Positions 26,620 to 35,032 of a stretch of DNA of 64,000 nucleotides are shown here, piece after piece. Source of the DNA: Mycolicibacterium insubricum (GTDB lineage: Bacteria; Actinomycetota; Actinomycetes; Mycobacteriales; Mycobacteriaceae); the NCBI RefSeq assembly GCF_010731615.1, contig NZ_AP022618.1, positions 2,294,001 to 2,358,000 on the forward strand, written 5' to 3'. Position 1 is the stretch's first letter. The number at the start of each line of letters is the position of its first letter. The notes under the pieces were generated by a model that saw only the letters and a list, made by a program, of their open reading frames with translations, was not told the origin of the DNA and ran no database searches. Both the position numbers and the translations under genes were made by a program.

Positions 26620-27585
26620 CTAGATCCTGCCCGGATCGCCCCCCAACGAATCACCGGACGGGCCGTCGGCCTGCTCGGCAAGGAAACGTTCGAACTCCGC
26701 GCCGAGTTCGTCGCCGCTGGGCAGATCCTCGTCCCGGGCCAACAGTGACCGGGACTCCTGGGCGGCGACGAATGCATCGTATTGGTTCTCCAGCGCCGCC
26801 ACCACTTGAGCGACCTCCTCGCTGGCCGCCACCTGCTCGTCGATCTTCGCGGCGATCTCAGCGGCCCGCGCGGTCAGCTCACCGGTCGGCAACGCCAGCC
26901 CCGCCGCGGCGCAGACCTGTTCCAACAGGGTCACCGCAGCGGCCGGGTAGTCGTTCTGGGCCAGATAATGCGGCACGTGCGCGGTGAAACCGATTACCTC
27001 GTGCCCGTGCTGGCCCATCCGGAACTCCAGCAGACTCGACGCGCTGCCGGGCACCTGAACCTCGCCCAGCCACGGGGTGTGCGAGGAGATCGCCTCGCGG
27101 TTGTTCGAGTGGGCGGTCAGGGTGATCGGGCGGGTGTGCGGAACGGCCATCGGGATCGACCCCATACCGATGGTCTGGCGCACCCCGAGCCGCTCGGCCA
27201 GCAGCCGCACGGCGGTCACGAACCGCTCCCACTTCAGGTCCGGTTCCACCCCGGTGAGCAGCAGAAACGGCGTGCCCAGCGAATCGCGCAAGGCATACAG
27301 GCTCAGCTCGGGATCCTGGTAGTCGGTGAAATGGTCGGTCTTGAACGTCATGGTCGGGCGCCGAGACCGGTAATCGAGCAGCTCGTCGACGGCGAATGAG
27401 GCCACCAGCTCGGAGGGCAGGCCATCCTTGAGCTGCGCGGCGGCCAACCGAGCGGCGTGGCCGGCGTCGGTGAATCCCTCCAGCGCATGGATCAGCACCG
27501 GGCCGCGACCATCCGCGGAGGTCAGCTGCGGTCCCGGGAATTCCAGCTCGTACATGCCGGACGGCTCAGGTCGCGAGTCATCCAT
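26620..27585 (-). CDS. PAC2-family protein (Rv2714-like)
   Basis: A 321-residue protein of the PAC2 (proteasome-assembly-chaperone-like) family. The core has VLIHALEGFTDAGHAA, ELLDYRSRRPTMTF, LLTGVEPDLKWERF, the Gly-rich IGMGSIPMAVPHTRP and a long C-terminal helical part (residues 220-300). The C-terminal 40 residues are acidic and Gly-rich. Actinobacteria with a proteasome commonly carry PAC2 proteins, but a role in assembly is not shown. It is in the same direction as, and 38 bp upstream of, the alpha/beta-hydrolase. Confidence 0.85.
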   Translation of the reverse strand: MDDSRPEPSGMYELEFPGPQLTSADGRGPVLIHALEGFTDAGHAARLAAAQLKDGLPSELVASFAVDELLDYRSRRPTMTFKTDHFTDYQDPELSLYALRDSLGTPFLLLTGVEPDLKWERFVTAVRLLAERLGVRQTIGMGSIPMAVPHTRPITLTAHSNNREAISSHTPWLGEVQVPGSASSLLEFRMGQHGHEVIGFTAHVPHYLAQNDYPAAAVTLLEQVCAAAGLALPTGELTARAAEIAAKIDEQVAASEEVAQVVAALENQYDAFVAAQESRSLLARDEDLPSGDELGAEFERFLAEQADGPSGDSLGGDPGRI

Positions 27586-27723
27586 CTACGTGTCCCTTTC
27601 TGCTCAGGCGTCCAGTGTCTCTCATCTGCGCCGCTTTGTTTAACGCCGGGAGTTCCCGGATTCATACCGCGGCACACGTACCGGAATCTGACGATCGCCG
27701 GCACCTGCGGCAAGATTGAGGGC

Positions 27724-28539
27724 ATGCGTGTGCCCGCGGTGCTGATGGTGGTGTTGATGGCCGCCGCCGGCTGCGCCGTCGGCGCGTCCGGGTCGCGCCC
27801 CGCCGAGCACCCGCTGAGCACCCCGCCGACGTCCACCGGCGAGGTGGTCGCGGTCGGCGCGGTGGAGCTGCCGGCGGCCGTGCCGGTGTCCCCGGACCCA
27901 CGCATCGGAGCGGTGTTCGTCGGCGACACCCAGCTGCACAGCTGCACCGGATCGGTGTTGGACAGCCCCGGCGGCGACCTGGTGCTCACCGCCGCGCACT
28001 GCCTGGCCGACGGGGTGCCGGCGCAGTTCGTCCCGGCCTTCTCCGACGCCAGCGCGGACGCCCAGGTCTGGTCGATCGACGATGTCTATCTGGATCCGCG
28101 GTGGCCGGCAAGCCAGGATCAGCGTGCCGACTACGCGATCGTGCGGGTCAGCGACAGCGCCGGGGACCGGATCGAAAGCCGGGTCGGCGGTGGCTTGCAC
28201 ATCGGGACACCACCCGCCGCCAACACCGCGGTGCGGGTCATCGGCTACCCGATGGGCGTCGGTGGCGGGCCGGTGAGCTGCGCCGGACCCACCGGGGCCG
28301 CCCAGGACGGGTATCCGTCGCTGCCGTGCGACGGGATGGTCGGCGGCACCAGCGGCGCGCCCTGGCTGGCCGGGTCGACGGTCGTCGGCATCATCGGCGG
28401 CCTCGACGGTGGCGGGTGCCGCGAGGACGCGTCGTTCTCCCCGCCGTTCGACGGGGCCATGCACGCGGTGCTGGCCCGCGCCGAGGCCGGCGGGCCCGGC
28501 GACCAGGCGCCGGCGAGCTTCGGCAGCGACGACTGCTGA
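27724..28539 (+). CDS. Trypsin-like serine protease, probable lipoprotein
   Basis: A 271-residue S1-type protease. The N-terminus has a short signal ending in the lipobox-like MAAAGC (Cys about residue 17), so the protein is probably a lipoprotein on the outer face of the membrane. The catalytic triad can be read as His in VLTAAHCL, Asp in QRADYAIVRV and Ser in VGGTSGAPWL. Cys pairs near the active site could form disulfides. The start at 27724 was chosen because the longer upstream frame lacks a signal sequence. The substrate is unknown. Confidence 0.85.
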   Translation: MRVPAVLMVVLMAAAGCAVGASGSRPAEHPLSTPPTSTGEVVAVGAVELPAAVPVSPDPRIGAVFVGDTQLHSCTGSVLDSPGGDLVLTAAHCLADGVPAQFVPAFSDASADAQVWSIDDVYLDPRWPASQDQRADYAIVRVSDSAGDRIESRVGGGLHIGTPPAANTAVRVIGYPMGVGGGPVSCAGPTGAAQDGYPSLPCDGMVGGTSGAPWLAGSTVVGIIGGLDGGGCREDASFSPPFDGAMHAVLARAEAGGPGDQAPASFGSDDC

Positions 28540-28626
28540 TCCACACTCTCGCCGTCATCCCCAGCCGGGTGCCCGCGGCGGTGTCGGTGCACTCGCTACC
28601 CCGGCGATCCTTGGGACCGTCGGGGC

Positions 28627-29676
28627 ATGAGAAAACAACGCAACCTCCCCGATTTCAACAAACCGGGCACCCTGATCGCCGGGCTGCCCGCCATCCTGGG
28701 CTTCGAACCGGAACAGTCCCTGGTGCTGGTCACCCTGGCCCACCACCAGCTCGGAGCGGTGCTGCGCGTCGACCTCGATGACGGCCTGCCGGAGCGTTTG
28801 GCGGATCTGGCGGGCGTGGTCGCCGCCGGTGGTGCGGACGCGGTGGTCGCGGTCGTGGTGGACGCCGACGCCGCGTTTCGCCCCGACGAGGTCTACCTGC
28901 CGGTGCTGGCGGACCTGGCCGACGCGCTGGCCGATCTCGGTGTGCAGGTGGTTACCGGGGTGATCGTGGACCGCGTCGCCGCCGGCGGCCGGTGGCGGTG
29001 CGCCGACGGGTGTGGGCGCCGCGGACGGGTCGACGACCCGCGACTGTCGCCGCTGGCCGTCGCCGCGGTGGTCGAGGGCCGCCGGCTCTACCCCCGACGC
29101 ACCGACCTGGCGGCGACCGTCGAGATCGCCGACCCGGACCGGACGGCCGAGCTCGAGCCGTTGCTCGCGGCTGCCGCCGAAGCCGCCGGCGCGGAGCGGC
29201 GGACGGCGCCGCAGGTCTGTGCCCGTCGTGAGGTCGAGGCGGCGATCGAACTCGCGCAGCGGCTGCAGTCCGGACGGCCGCTCGACGACGAGCGCCTGGT
29301 GGCCGTCGGGCAGTCACTGACCAACATCGCGGTCCGGGACGTGCTCTACGGGCTGGCGGTGGGGGAGTTGGCCGACGCGGCCGAGGAGCTGTGGGAGACG
29401 TTCGCCCGGGTGCTTCCGGGCCCGTGGCGGGTGGAGGCACTCGGGCTGCTGGCGTTCAGTGCCTACGCGCGCGGCGACGGCCCGCTGGCCGGGATCGCCC
29501 TGGAGGCCGCGCTACGCGCCAACCCGGTGCACCGGATGTCGGTCATGCTCGATTCGGCGATGCGCGGCGGCCTGCGGCCCGAGGACATCCGCTCGCTGAG
29601 CCGTGCGTCCTACCGCCAGGCAGCTCAGATCGGGGTGACCCTGCCGCAGCAGGTCCCGGACCGGCGCGCCGGGTGA
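28627..29676 (+). CDS. DUF4192-family protein
   Basis: A 349-residue protein with the DUF4192 start (FNKPGTLIAGLPAILGFEPE, then QSLVLVTL) and the usual central CADGCGRRGRVDDPRLSP segment. Function is unknown for the family. The ATG at 28627 is the only start consistent with the family N-terminus. It converges on ideR with an 11-bp gap; the homologue in M. tuberculosis (Rv2712c) is also beside ideR. Confidence 0.87.
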   Translation: MRKQRNLPDFNKPGTLIAGLPAILGFEPEQSLVLVTLAHHQLGAVLRVDLDDGLPERLADLAGVVAAGGADAVVAVVVDADAAFRPDEVYLPVLADLADALADLGVQVVTGVIVDRVAAGGRWRCADGCGRRGRVDDPRLSPLAVAAVVEGRRLYPRRTDLAATVEIADPDRTAELEPLLAAAAEAAGAERRTAPQVCARREVEAAIELAQRLQSGRPLDDERLVAVGQSLTNIAVRDVLYGLAVGELADAAEELWETFARVLPGPWRVEALGLLAFSAYARGDGPLAGIALEAALRANPVHRMSVMLDSAMRGGLRPEDIRSLSRASYRQAAQIGVTLPQQVPDRRAG

Positions 29677-29687
29677 TCGGCGAGCCG

Positions 29688-30377
29688 TCAGACCTTCTCC
29701 ACCCGCACGGCGTGGGCCATCTCGTGCGGCAGGTCGACGTTCTCGTGCCCCGGAATGACGATGGTGACCCCGCCGACGGGGTTGAGCTGCGCGCTGACCC
29801 GGGCGTTAGGCACCACCCCGGCGTCCTTGAACTGGGCGATCAGATCGATGTCGCCCTGCACGTGCTCGGTGATCTGGCGCACCACCACGGCCACCGGCGG
29901 ACCGGCCGGCAACTCGGTCAGCCGGACCAGGTGCGACTCCCCGGCCGGGCTGGCGCCGACGCCGAGCTCGGACAGACCGGGGATGGGGTTGCCGAACGGG
30001 GAGACCGTCGGATTGTCCAGCACCGAGACCAGCCGGCGCTCGACGTCTTCGCTCATCACGTGTTCCCAGCGGCAGGCCTCGGCGTGCACCTCTTCCCACG
30101 GCAGCCCGATCACGTCGACCAGGAGCCGCTCGGCGAGCCGGTGCTTGCGCATGACGGCGACGGCCAGCGCGCGGCCGCGCGGGGTCAGTTCCAGGTGCCG
30201 ATCGCCGGCGACCTGAAGCAGGCCGTCGCGCTCCATCCGGGAGACGGTCTGGCTGACGGTCGGTCCACTTTGCTCGAGACGCTCGGCGATCCGCGCGCGC
30301 AACGGCACCACGCCCTCCTCTTCGAGGTCGTAGATGGTCCGCAGATACATCTCAGTGGTGTCGACCAGGTCATTCAT
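29688..30377 (-). CDS. ideR: Iron-dependent repressor IdeR
   Basis: A 229-residue DtxR-family repressor. The winged HTH occupies residues 1-73, the dimerisation/metal domain 74-140 and an SH3-like domain about 150-229. All metal ligands of the first two domains are present at the family positions: Met10, Cys102, Glu105 and His106 (site 2) and His79, Glu83 and His98 (site 1). With Fe(II) it represses siderophore genes and activates iron storage. No clear 19-bp iron box is seen in front of ideR itself. It is co-directional with sigB, 122 bp downstream of its stop, as in M. tuberculosis. Confidence 0.96.
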   Translation of the reverse strand: MNDLVDTTEMYLRTIYDLEEEGVVPLRARIAERLEQSGPTVSQTVSRMERDGLLQVAGDRHLELTPRGRALAVAVMRKHRLAERLLVDVIGLPWEEVHAEACRWEHVMSEDVERRLVSVLDNPTVSPFGNPIPGLSELGVGASPAGESHLVRLTELPAGPPVAVVVRQITEHVQGDIDLIAQFKDAGVVPNARVSAQLNPVGGVTIVIPGHENVDLPHEMAHAVRVEKV

Positions 30378-30413
30378 ATGGCACCCTCCGTTGCGGTCAT
30401 TCTACGTTGCCGG

Positions 30414-30434
30414 GTAGGCAAGCGGGTTGCTAAC
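30414..30434. promoter_or_regulatory. Imperfect inverted repeat upstream of ideR
   Basis: GTAGGCAA and TTGCTAAC form arms with 6 of 8 pairs around a 5-bp spacer, 36 bp before the ideR start. It does not fit the iron-box consensus and its binder, if any, is unknown. Confidence 0.3.
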
Positions 30435-30459
30435 CACTCCGTCAGAGCAACACGGCGCA

Positions 30460-30482
30460 CCCGCCGGAATCATCCCGGCGGG
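30460..30482 (-). terminator. Hairpin after sigB
   Basis: CCCGCCGG pairs with CCGGCGGG around a 7-nt loop, 17 bp beyond the sigB stop in the direction of transcription. It has no T-tract and would partly separate sigB from ideR. Confidence 0.6.
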
Positions 30483-30499
30483 CGCGCTGTGGGCCAAGT

Positions 30500-31459
30500 T
30501 CAGCTGGCGTAGGAGCGTAGGCGATCGGCACGGTCGCCGTGCCGCAGTTTCACCATCACCTCGCGCTCGATCTGGCGGACTCGTTCGCGCGAGAGCCCGA
30601 AGAGTTTGCCGATCTGGTCCAGTGTCCGCGGCTGCCCGTCGTCGAGGCCGAACCGCAGCCGGATCACCTGCTGTTCGCGCTCGTCGAGCGTGGCCAGCAC
30701 GTAGCGGATGTCGGTGTGCAGCAGCTCGGAGATCACCGCATTCTCCGCCGACATCGCCTCGGAATCCTCGATGAAGTCGCCCAGCGGGGCCTCCTCGTCG
30801 GAGCCGACCGGCATGTCCAGGCTCACCGGGTCGCGGCTGTGCTCCAGCAGATCGGCGATCTTCTCCACCGGGATACCCGACTCCTCGGAGAGTTCCTCAT
30901 CGGTGGCCTCCCGGCCGAGCTGCTGATGCATCTCCCGCTTGATCCGGGCGAGCTTGTTCACCTGCTCGACCAGGTGGACCGGTAGCCGGATGGTGCGACT
31001 CTGGTCGGCCATGCCGCGGGTGATGGCCTGACGGATCCACCAGGTGGCGTAGGTGGAGAACTTGAAACCCTTGGTGTAGTCGAACTTCTCCATAGCGCGG
31101 ATCAGTCCGAGGTTGCCCTCCTGGATCAGGTCCAGCAGCGGCATACCGCGGCCGGTGTAGCGCTTGGCCAGCGAGACCACCAGGCGCAGGTTCGCCTCCA
31201 ACAGGTGCGAGCGGGCCGCGGAGCCCTCGCGTACGACGGCGGCCAGCTCGGCGCGGCGTCGCTCACCGAGACGTTTACGGGTATCCAGCAGATGCTGGGC
31301 GTACAGGCCGGCTTCGATCCGCTTGGCCAGCTCCACCTCGTCGGCGGCGGAGAGTAGCGCGGTCTTGCCGATCCCGTTCAGATAGACGCGGACCAGGTCC
31401 GCGGCCGGGCTTTGGGCGTCCAGATCCGCGTCGATCCGGTTTGCGGTGGCAGTTGCCAT
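30500..31459 (-). CDS. sigB: Primary-like sigma factor SigB
   Basis: A 319-residue group-2 sigma factor. It contains region 1.2/2.1 ([20 protein letters not shown]), region 2.3-2.4 ([20 protein letters not shown]), region 3 ([16 protein letters not shown]) and region 4 with HTH ([19 protein letters not shown]). It lacks the long N-terminal extension of SigA. The start [10 protein letters not shown] at 31459 is preceded by AGGAGG, which decides against the upstream in-frame start. SigB guides stress and stationary-phase transcription. A SigE/SigH-type promoter lies just upstream. Confidence 0.96.
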   Translation of the reverse strand: MATATANRIDADLDAQSPAADLVRVYLNGIGKTALLSAADEVELAKRIEAGLYAQHLLDTRKRLGERRRAELAAVVREGSAARSHLLEANLRLVVSLAKRYTGRGMPLLDLIQEGNLGLIRAMEKFDYTKGFKFSTYATWWIRQAITRGMADQSRTIRLPVHLVEQVNKLARIKREMHQQLGREATDEELSEESGIPVEKIADLLEHSRDPVSLDMPVGSDEEAPLGDFIEDSEAMSAENAVISELLHTDIRYVLATLDEREQQVIRLRFGLDDGQPRTLDQIGKLFGLSRERVRQIEREVMVKLRHGDRADRLRSYAS

Positions 31460-31494
31460 TTCGGCCTCCTGTTGGCTCGAACGTTGCACCCGGT

Positions 31495-31523
31495 ACAACG
31501 CTCACAGGGGTCCGGGAGTTCCC
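31495..31523 (-). promoter_or_regulatory. SigE/SigH-type promoter of sigB
   Basis: On the minus strand GGGAAC (31518-31523), 17 bases, then CGTTGT (31495-31500) matches the GGGAAC/GTT pattern of extracytoplasmic-function sigma factors SigE and SigH. The start codon lies about 36 bp downstream. In M. tuberculosis sigB is transcribed from such a promoter. Confidence 0.75.
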
Positions 31524-31607
31524 GAAGGCCGCCCGCGGCCACGCCTTTGAGCTGCGGATATGGCGTCACGCCCTGAGAATGCCCTGAGAATGCCCCGAGA
31601 AGGCCGC

Positions 31608-32003
31608 TCAGCTTTGCGGCGGCTGGTCCGGCTCCGGCCGGTGAGGTTGCCCGGCGCCCGGCTCCAGCTGCCCGCGACCCGACGTCGGGAACATCCGGGG
31701 GTGACGCGGCGCGTCGGCGTAGCGGCGGGGCTCCTCGTCGGTGCGCGGCGGTCGATCGTTGGCGATCAGCACCGCGATCCACGGCAGCGGCACCGAGATC
31801 GCGATGATCAGCAGGGAGATCCAGCCGTTGTGCCAGAGCCCGTAGGCGCCGGCGGCCAGCAGCAGTGCCGGTACCCGGAACGCCATGATGGTGAGGTATT
31901 TACGGACCCGCGCCCGGTGCTCCTCCTGGTAGGGCAGAGCTGCCCTGGTGATCAGGACCGGACGACCCTCGTCGTCGAAACCCAGCTCCCGGCTGTGCTT
32001 CAT
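31608..32003 (-). CDS. DUF3099 membrane protein
   Basis: A 131-residue protein starting at MKHSRELGFDDEGRP. After a polar N-terminus with LITRAALPYQEEHRARVRKY there are two membrane helices (about residues 42-62 and 66-85), then a polar Pro/Arg-rich tail. This is the DUF3099 pattern; no function is known. The upstream in-frame extension is Ser/Met-rich without family resemblance. It is divergent from the small DUF3039 gene, 46 bp away, as for the Rv2709/Rv2708c pair. Confidence 0.8.
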   Translation of the reverse strand: MKHSRELGFDDEGRPVLITRAALPYQEEHRARVRKYLTIMAFRVPALLLAAGAYGLWHNGWISLLIIAISVPLPWIAVLIANDRPPRTDEEPRRYADAPRHPRMFPTSGRGQLEPGAGQPHRPEPDQPPQS

Positions 32004-32049
32004 GGGTACCACTCTTCCACATCCGGCGGCGGCCGGGGAGAATGGGTGC

Positions 32050-32289
32050 ATGACTACGCAGACCATCGAGCGCCCGGACATCGACGAACGTGCCGACGAC
32101 GGCACCGACGACGACGCCCCGAAGGTCTTCCACTATGTGAAGAAGGATCGGATCGCCGAGAGTGCGGTGATGGGTACGCACGTCGTCGCGCTGTGCGGTG
32201 AGGTGTTCCCGGTCACCCGCTCCGCGAAGCCGGGCTCGCCGGTGTGCGAGGACTGCAAGCGGATCTACGAATCCATGAAGAAGGACTAG
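32050..32289 (+). CDS. DUF3039 small protein
   Basis: A 79-residue protein with an acidic N-terminus (DERADDGTDDDAPKV) followed by FHYVKKDRIAESAVMGTHVV, a Cys in ALCGEVFPV and the pair CEDCKRIYE. The three cysteines suggest a small metal site. Length and sequence fit DUF3039 (Rv2708c), a conserved actinobacterial family of unknown function. Confidence 0.85.
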   Translation: MTTQTIERPDIDERADDGTDDDAPKVFHYVKKDRIAESAVMGTHVVALCGEVFPVTRSAKPGSPVCEDCKRIYESMKKD

Positions 32290-32310
32290 GTAGCCCGCGC
32301 CCCCGGCGCG

Positions 32311-33261
32311 TTAGCCCGAGTCCTGGGTGCGCTGGCTGAACCGCTGCCCGGCGCGGTCGCCCAGCCAGTTGCGCAACTGGTCGGCGTGCGTGGCGGGGGC
32401 CGGCCACTCCTCCTGGATCGCGTTGTTGAGTTCGGCGCCGAGCATGATCGCCAGCCCGAGGAAGAACGCGAACAGCAGGAACGCGATGGGGGTGGCCAGC
32501 GCGCCGTAGGTGTAGCCGGTGCGGGTGATGAAGTTCAGGTAGACGCGCAGTCCGTAGGTGGCCACCACGAACACCGTGGTCGCCAGTACCGCACCGCCGA
32601 CCAGCCGGTGGGTGGGCAGCGGTACCGGCAGTGACACCCGGTACAGGATGGTGACGACGGTGATCAGCGCCAGCAGCATGACCGGGTAGTACCCGAAGCG
32701 CAGCAGATTGTCCCAGTTGTCGGGCAGGTGCTGGCTGATGGTGCGCGGCCCGAGTGCCAGGAACGGCAGCACGACGATCGCGCTCACCAGCATGGCGACA
32801 TACAGGCCCAAGGCGAAGAACCGCTGCCGGACCGGGTGGCGCAGCGGTGTCTGGCCGTGCGCCTCCACCACCGAGTCGACCAACGCCGAGATGGCCGACG
32901 AGCCCGCCCACAGCGAGATGACGAAGCCCAGGGACACCACCTCGCCGCGGGCGCTGGCGACGATGTCCCGCACGGTGGGTTCGATGATCTCGGCGACGAC
33001 GTTCTTGGAGAAGAACCGGCCGGATGCGCCGATGAGCTGATCCTGGATCGCGCCGAGGGTGTCCGGCCCGAACAGCGGTGCGATGTAGGACAGGCTGCCG
33101 AGCAACCCCAGCAGCAGTGGCGGCAGCGACAGCACCGACCAGAACCCGGCCTGGGCGGCCTCGGAGAAGATCGAATCGTCCCACGCCTTGGCCAGCGTCC
33201 GTTTGGCGATACGCCAGGCATGGTGGCGGGTCGGCGACGGTGCCGGTGGCTGGTCGGTCAT
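32311..33261 (-). CDS. YihY/UPF0761-family membrane protein
   Basis: A 316-residue protein with six predicted membrane helices and the YihY hallmarks: SEAAQAGFWSVLSLPPLLL near the N-terminus, LWAGSSAISALVDSV, and the C-terminal YTYGALATPIAFLLFAFFLG and ELNNAIQEEW. Once named RNase BN in error, its function remains unknown. The start MTDQPPAPSP at 33261 is preferred over a further upstream codon. The M. tuberculosis counterpart is Rv2707. Confidence 0.87.
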   Translation of the reverse strand: MTDQPPAPSPTRHHAWRIAKRTLAKAWDDSIFSEAAQAGFWSVLSLPPLLLGLLGSLSYIAPLFGPDTLGAIQDQLIGASGRFFSKNVVAEIIEPTVRDIVASARGEVVSLGFVISLWAGSSAISALVDSVVEAHGQTPLRHPVRQRFFALGLYVAMLVSAIVVLPFLALGPRTISQHLPDNWDNLLRFGYYPVMLLALITVVTILYRVSLPVPLPTHRLVGGAVLATTVFVVATYGLRVYLNFITRTGYTYGALATPIAFLLFAFFLGLAIMLGAELNNAIQEEWPAPATHADQLRNWLGDRAGQRFSQRTQDSG

Positions 33262-33326
33262 GGCCACACCAGCATCCCCGATCACCCGCGATTACGCCCG
33301 TCGACTCCCCGGGGAGTCGCGAATCG

Positions 33327-33518
33327 TTACTGCTGGGGCCCGGAAACCTCCAGCACGGCGGCCTGCGCGATCAGCTTGGCCTCGTGCTCGTTGGCGTGGT
33401 GCTGGCAGAACAGCAGTTCCGCGCCCGACGGCAGGGTGGCACGAACGCGGGCGGCGGCGCCGCAGCGATCGCACCGATCGGCCCGGGTGAGTTCGGGCCT
33501 GGTCAGAGTTGCGGTCAT
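33327..33518 (-). CDS. Small zinc-ribbon-like protein (DUF7455)
   Basis: A 63-residue protein starting MTATLTRPEL with GGAGGAG just upstream. The core RADRCDRCGAAARVRATLPS, then FCQHHANEHEAKL, has two Cys plus a Cys-His-His cluster that probably binds one metal ion. Proteins of this size and motif occur beside sigA/sigB in many actinobacteria; their function is unknown. The 192-bp region upstream holds no other gene. Confidence 0.82.
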   Translation of the reverse strand: MTATLTRPELTRADRCDRCGAAARVRATLPSGAELLFCQHHANEHEAKLIAQAAVLEVSGPQQ

Positions 33519-33710
33519 GGCTCCTCCGTTCCTCAATCGTTCGCGTGAGTTCTACTGTGTCAGACGTTTGCTGATTCCGCGTTGTTCCCCGGCCCGTTAC
33601 GGATGTGTCATGTTTCACTGGCCACCCGATTTGCGCCGCGGGCAGCGCTGTGACTACCGCAAACAACGAGTTCAGCACGGGGGTTATGCCCGATTGCGCG
33701 CTGAGCGAAA

Positions 33711-34370
33711 TCAGCCGCGCCGGTTGCGCAGCGTGTCCCAATCGTGTTCGTCTTCGAGCTCTTTGATCAGCGCCGACGTGCGTTCCCTCAGCAACCGGGT
33801 CGCCACGATGCCGACCAGGACCGCGAGCACCAGGGCAACCCAGGAAAACCGGGACAGCCAGCGCTCGGCGGCCATCCCGAGGAAATACACCACCGCGGTG
33901 GTGCCACCGGCCCAGACCACCGCACCGCTGGCGTTGGCGGCGAGAAACCGCGGGTAGTGCATCCGTAGCGCGCCCGCCAGCGGGCCGGCCAGGATTCGCA
34001 GCAGTGCGACGAAGCGGCCGAAGAACACCGCCCAGCCGCCCCAGCGGTCGAACAGTTGTCCGGCCAGCGCGACGTGACCCGGCCCGAAGTGTTTCGGGAA
34101 CCGGCCGCCCAGCCAGACGAACAGGGACATGCCGAACCGGCGGCCGATCGAGTAGCCGATGGTGTCACCGACGATGGCGCCGGTGGTCGCCGCGGCGGCC
34201 ACCATCACCGGATCGATCTGCAGATCGGAGCGCGACGCCAGCAGTGCGGCGCTGACCAGGGCGATCTCGCCGGGCAGCGGGATCCCCAGGGATTCCAGCC
34301 CGATCACCAGACCCACCGTCAGGTACACCGCCAGCGGCGGGATGGTCTGCAGAAACGCATCGATGTGCAT
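33711..34370 (-). CDS. DedA-family membrane protein
   Basis: A 219-residue DedA (VTT-domain) protein. The family signatures GIPLPGEIAL, GDTIGYSIGRRFG and FFGRFVALLRILAGPLAG are visible, with a re-entrant loop and about five membrane helices; the C-terminal 30 residues are cytoplasmic and charged. DedA proteins are implicated in lipid-carrier (undecaprenyl phosphate) or phospholipid flipping. Its ATG directly abuts the stop of the upstream DinB-like gene, so the two are co-transcribed. Confidence 0.9.
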   Translation of the reverse strand: MHIDAFLQTIPPLAVYLTVGLVIGLESLGIPLPGEIALVSAALLASRSDLQIDPVMVAAAATTGAIVGDTIGYSIGRRFGMSLFVWLGGRFPKHFGPGHVALAGQLFDRWGGWAVFFGRFVALLRILAGPLAGALRMHYPRFLAANASGAVVWAGGTTAVVYFLGMAAERWLSRFSWVALVLAVLVGIVATRLLRERTSALIKELEDEHDWDTLRNRRG

Positions 34371-34895
34371 CTAGGACTGTCCCCCCGATTTGTCCCGGCG
34401 CCGATCCTGCTCGTCGAGCAGGATGTCACGGGTGAGCTCCATCTGGCCAACGTGCTGGGCCAGGTCGTGCAGCACGTGCAGCAACGCCCACTCTGCGGTC
34501 GCGGTGGCCAGCACAGCTGCCCGGGTGCTGCCGCCGCGGATGCCGTCGGCCAGATTCCGGTCGCCGACGCCCTCGGTCAGCCCGACGACAACCCACTCGC
34601 CGAAGCGGGCACGCGCCGCCGACAGGCGGGTGAGCAGCTCTTCGACCGTCCCGGTGGCTCGGAACTCGCCGTCGCGATCACGGGGAATCCGTTGCCCGGC
34701 AATGAAGGATCCGGCCCAGTAGTCGACGACTCCGATGCAGTGGTTGACGATGGCGTAGCAGCTGTTGGCGCTCGGCAGGTCGGGCCGGCGGTTGGCCAGA
34801 TCGTCGCCGAGGGCGGTCAGGATCGTGGCCATCGCGTCGAAGCACTCGGCGCAGACATCGACCAGCGCTTGCGTCAGCCGATCACCGGATGACAT
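34371..34895 (-). CDS. DinB-like four-helix protein
   Basis: A 174-residue all-helical protein with His residues spaced as in the DinB/MST-like fold: one in SCYAIVNHCIGVVDYW and two in LLHVLHDLAQHVGQMELTRD, which probably bind a divalent metal. Some relatives are thiol (mycothiol or bacillithiol) transferases; which activity applies is unknown. It is transcribed ahead of dedA with no gap, and a hairpin separates it from sigA upstream. Confidence 0.75.
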   Translation of the reverse strand: MSSGDRLTQALVDVCAECFDAMATILTALGDDLANRRPDLPSANSCYAIVNHCIGVVDYWAGSFIAGQRIPRDRDGEFRATGTVEELLTRLSAARARFGEWVVVGLTEGVGDRNLADGIRGGSTRAAVLATATAEWALLHVLHDLAQHVGQMELTRDILLDEQDRRRDKSGGQS

Positions 34896-34923
34896 GAAAC
34901 TCCCTGTTCCGCAACGGTTCAGG

Positions 34924-34954
34924 GCCGGCTGGCGGATTCGGCGAGCCAGCCGGC
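34924..34954 (-). terminator. Hairpin after sigA
   Basis: GCCGGCTGGC pairs perfectly with GCCAGCCGGC around an 11-nt loop, 78 bp beyond the sigA stop and 28 bp upstream of the DinB-like gene. No T-tract. Confidence 0.65.
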
Positions 34955-35032
34955 GGCGGCGGTGTCCATCGGTGCCAGCACCATCGCACCGACAACCCGA
35001 GGCGGGCCGTCAGCCGCGTGGTGATCACCGGA

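Noticed and set aside
30378..30499. Iron box in front of ideR
   Set aside because: The only palindrome here (30414-30434) does not match the 19-bp IdeR consensus.
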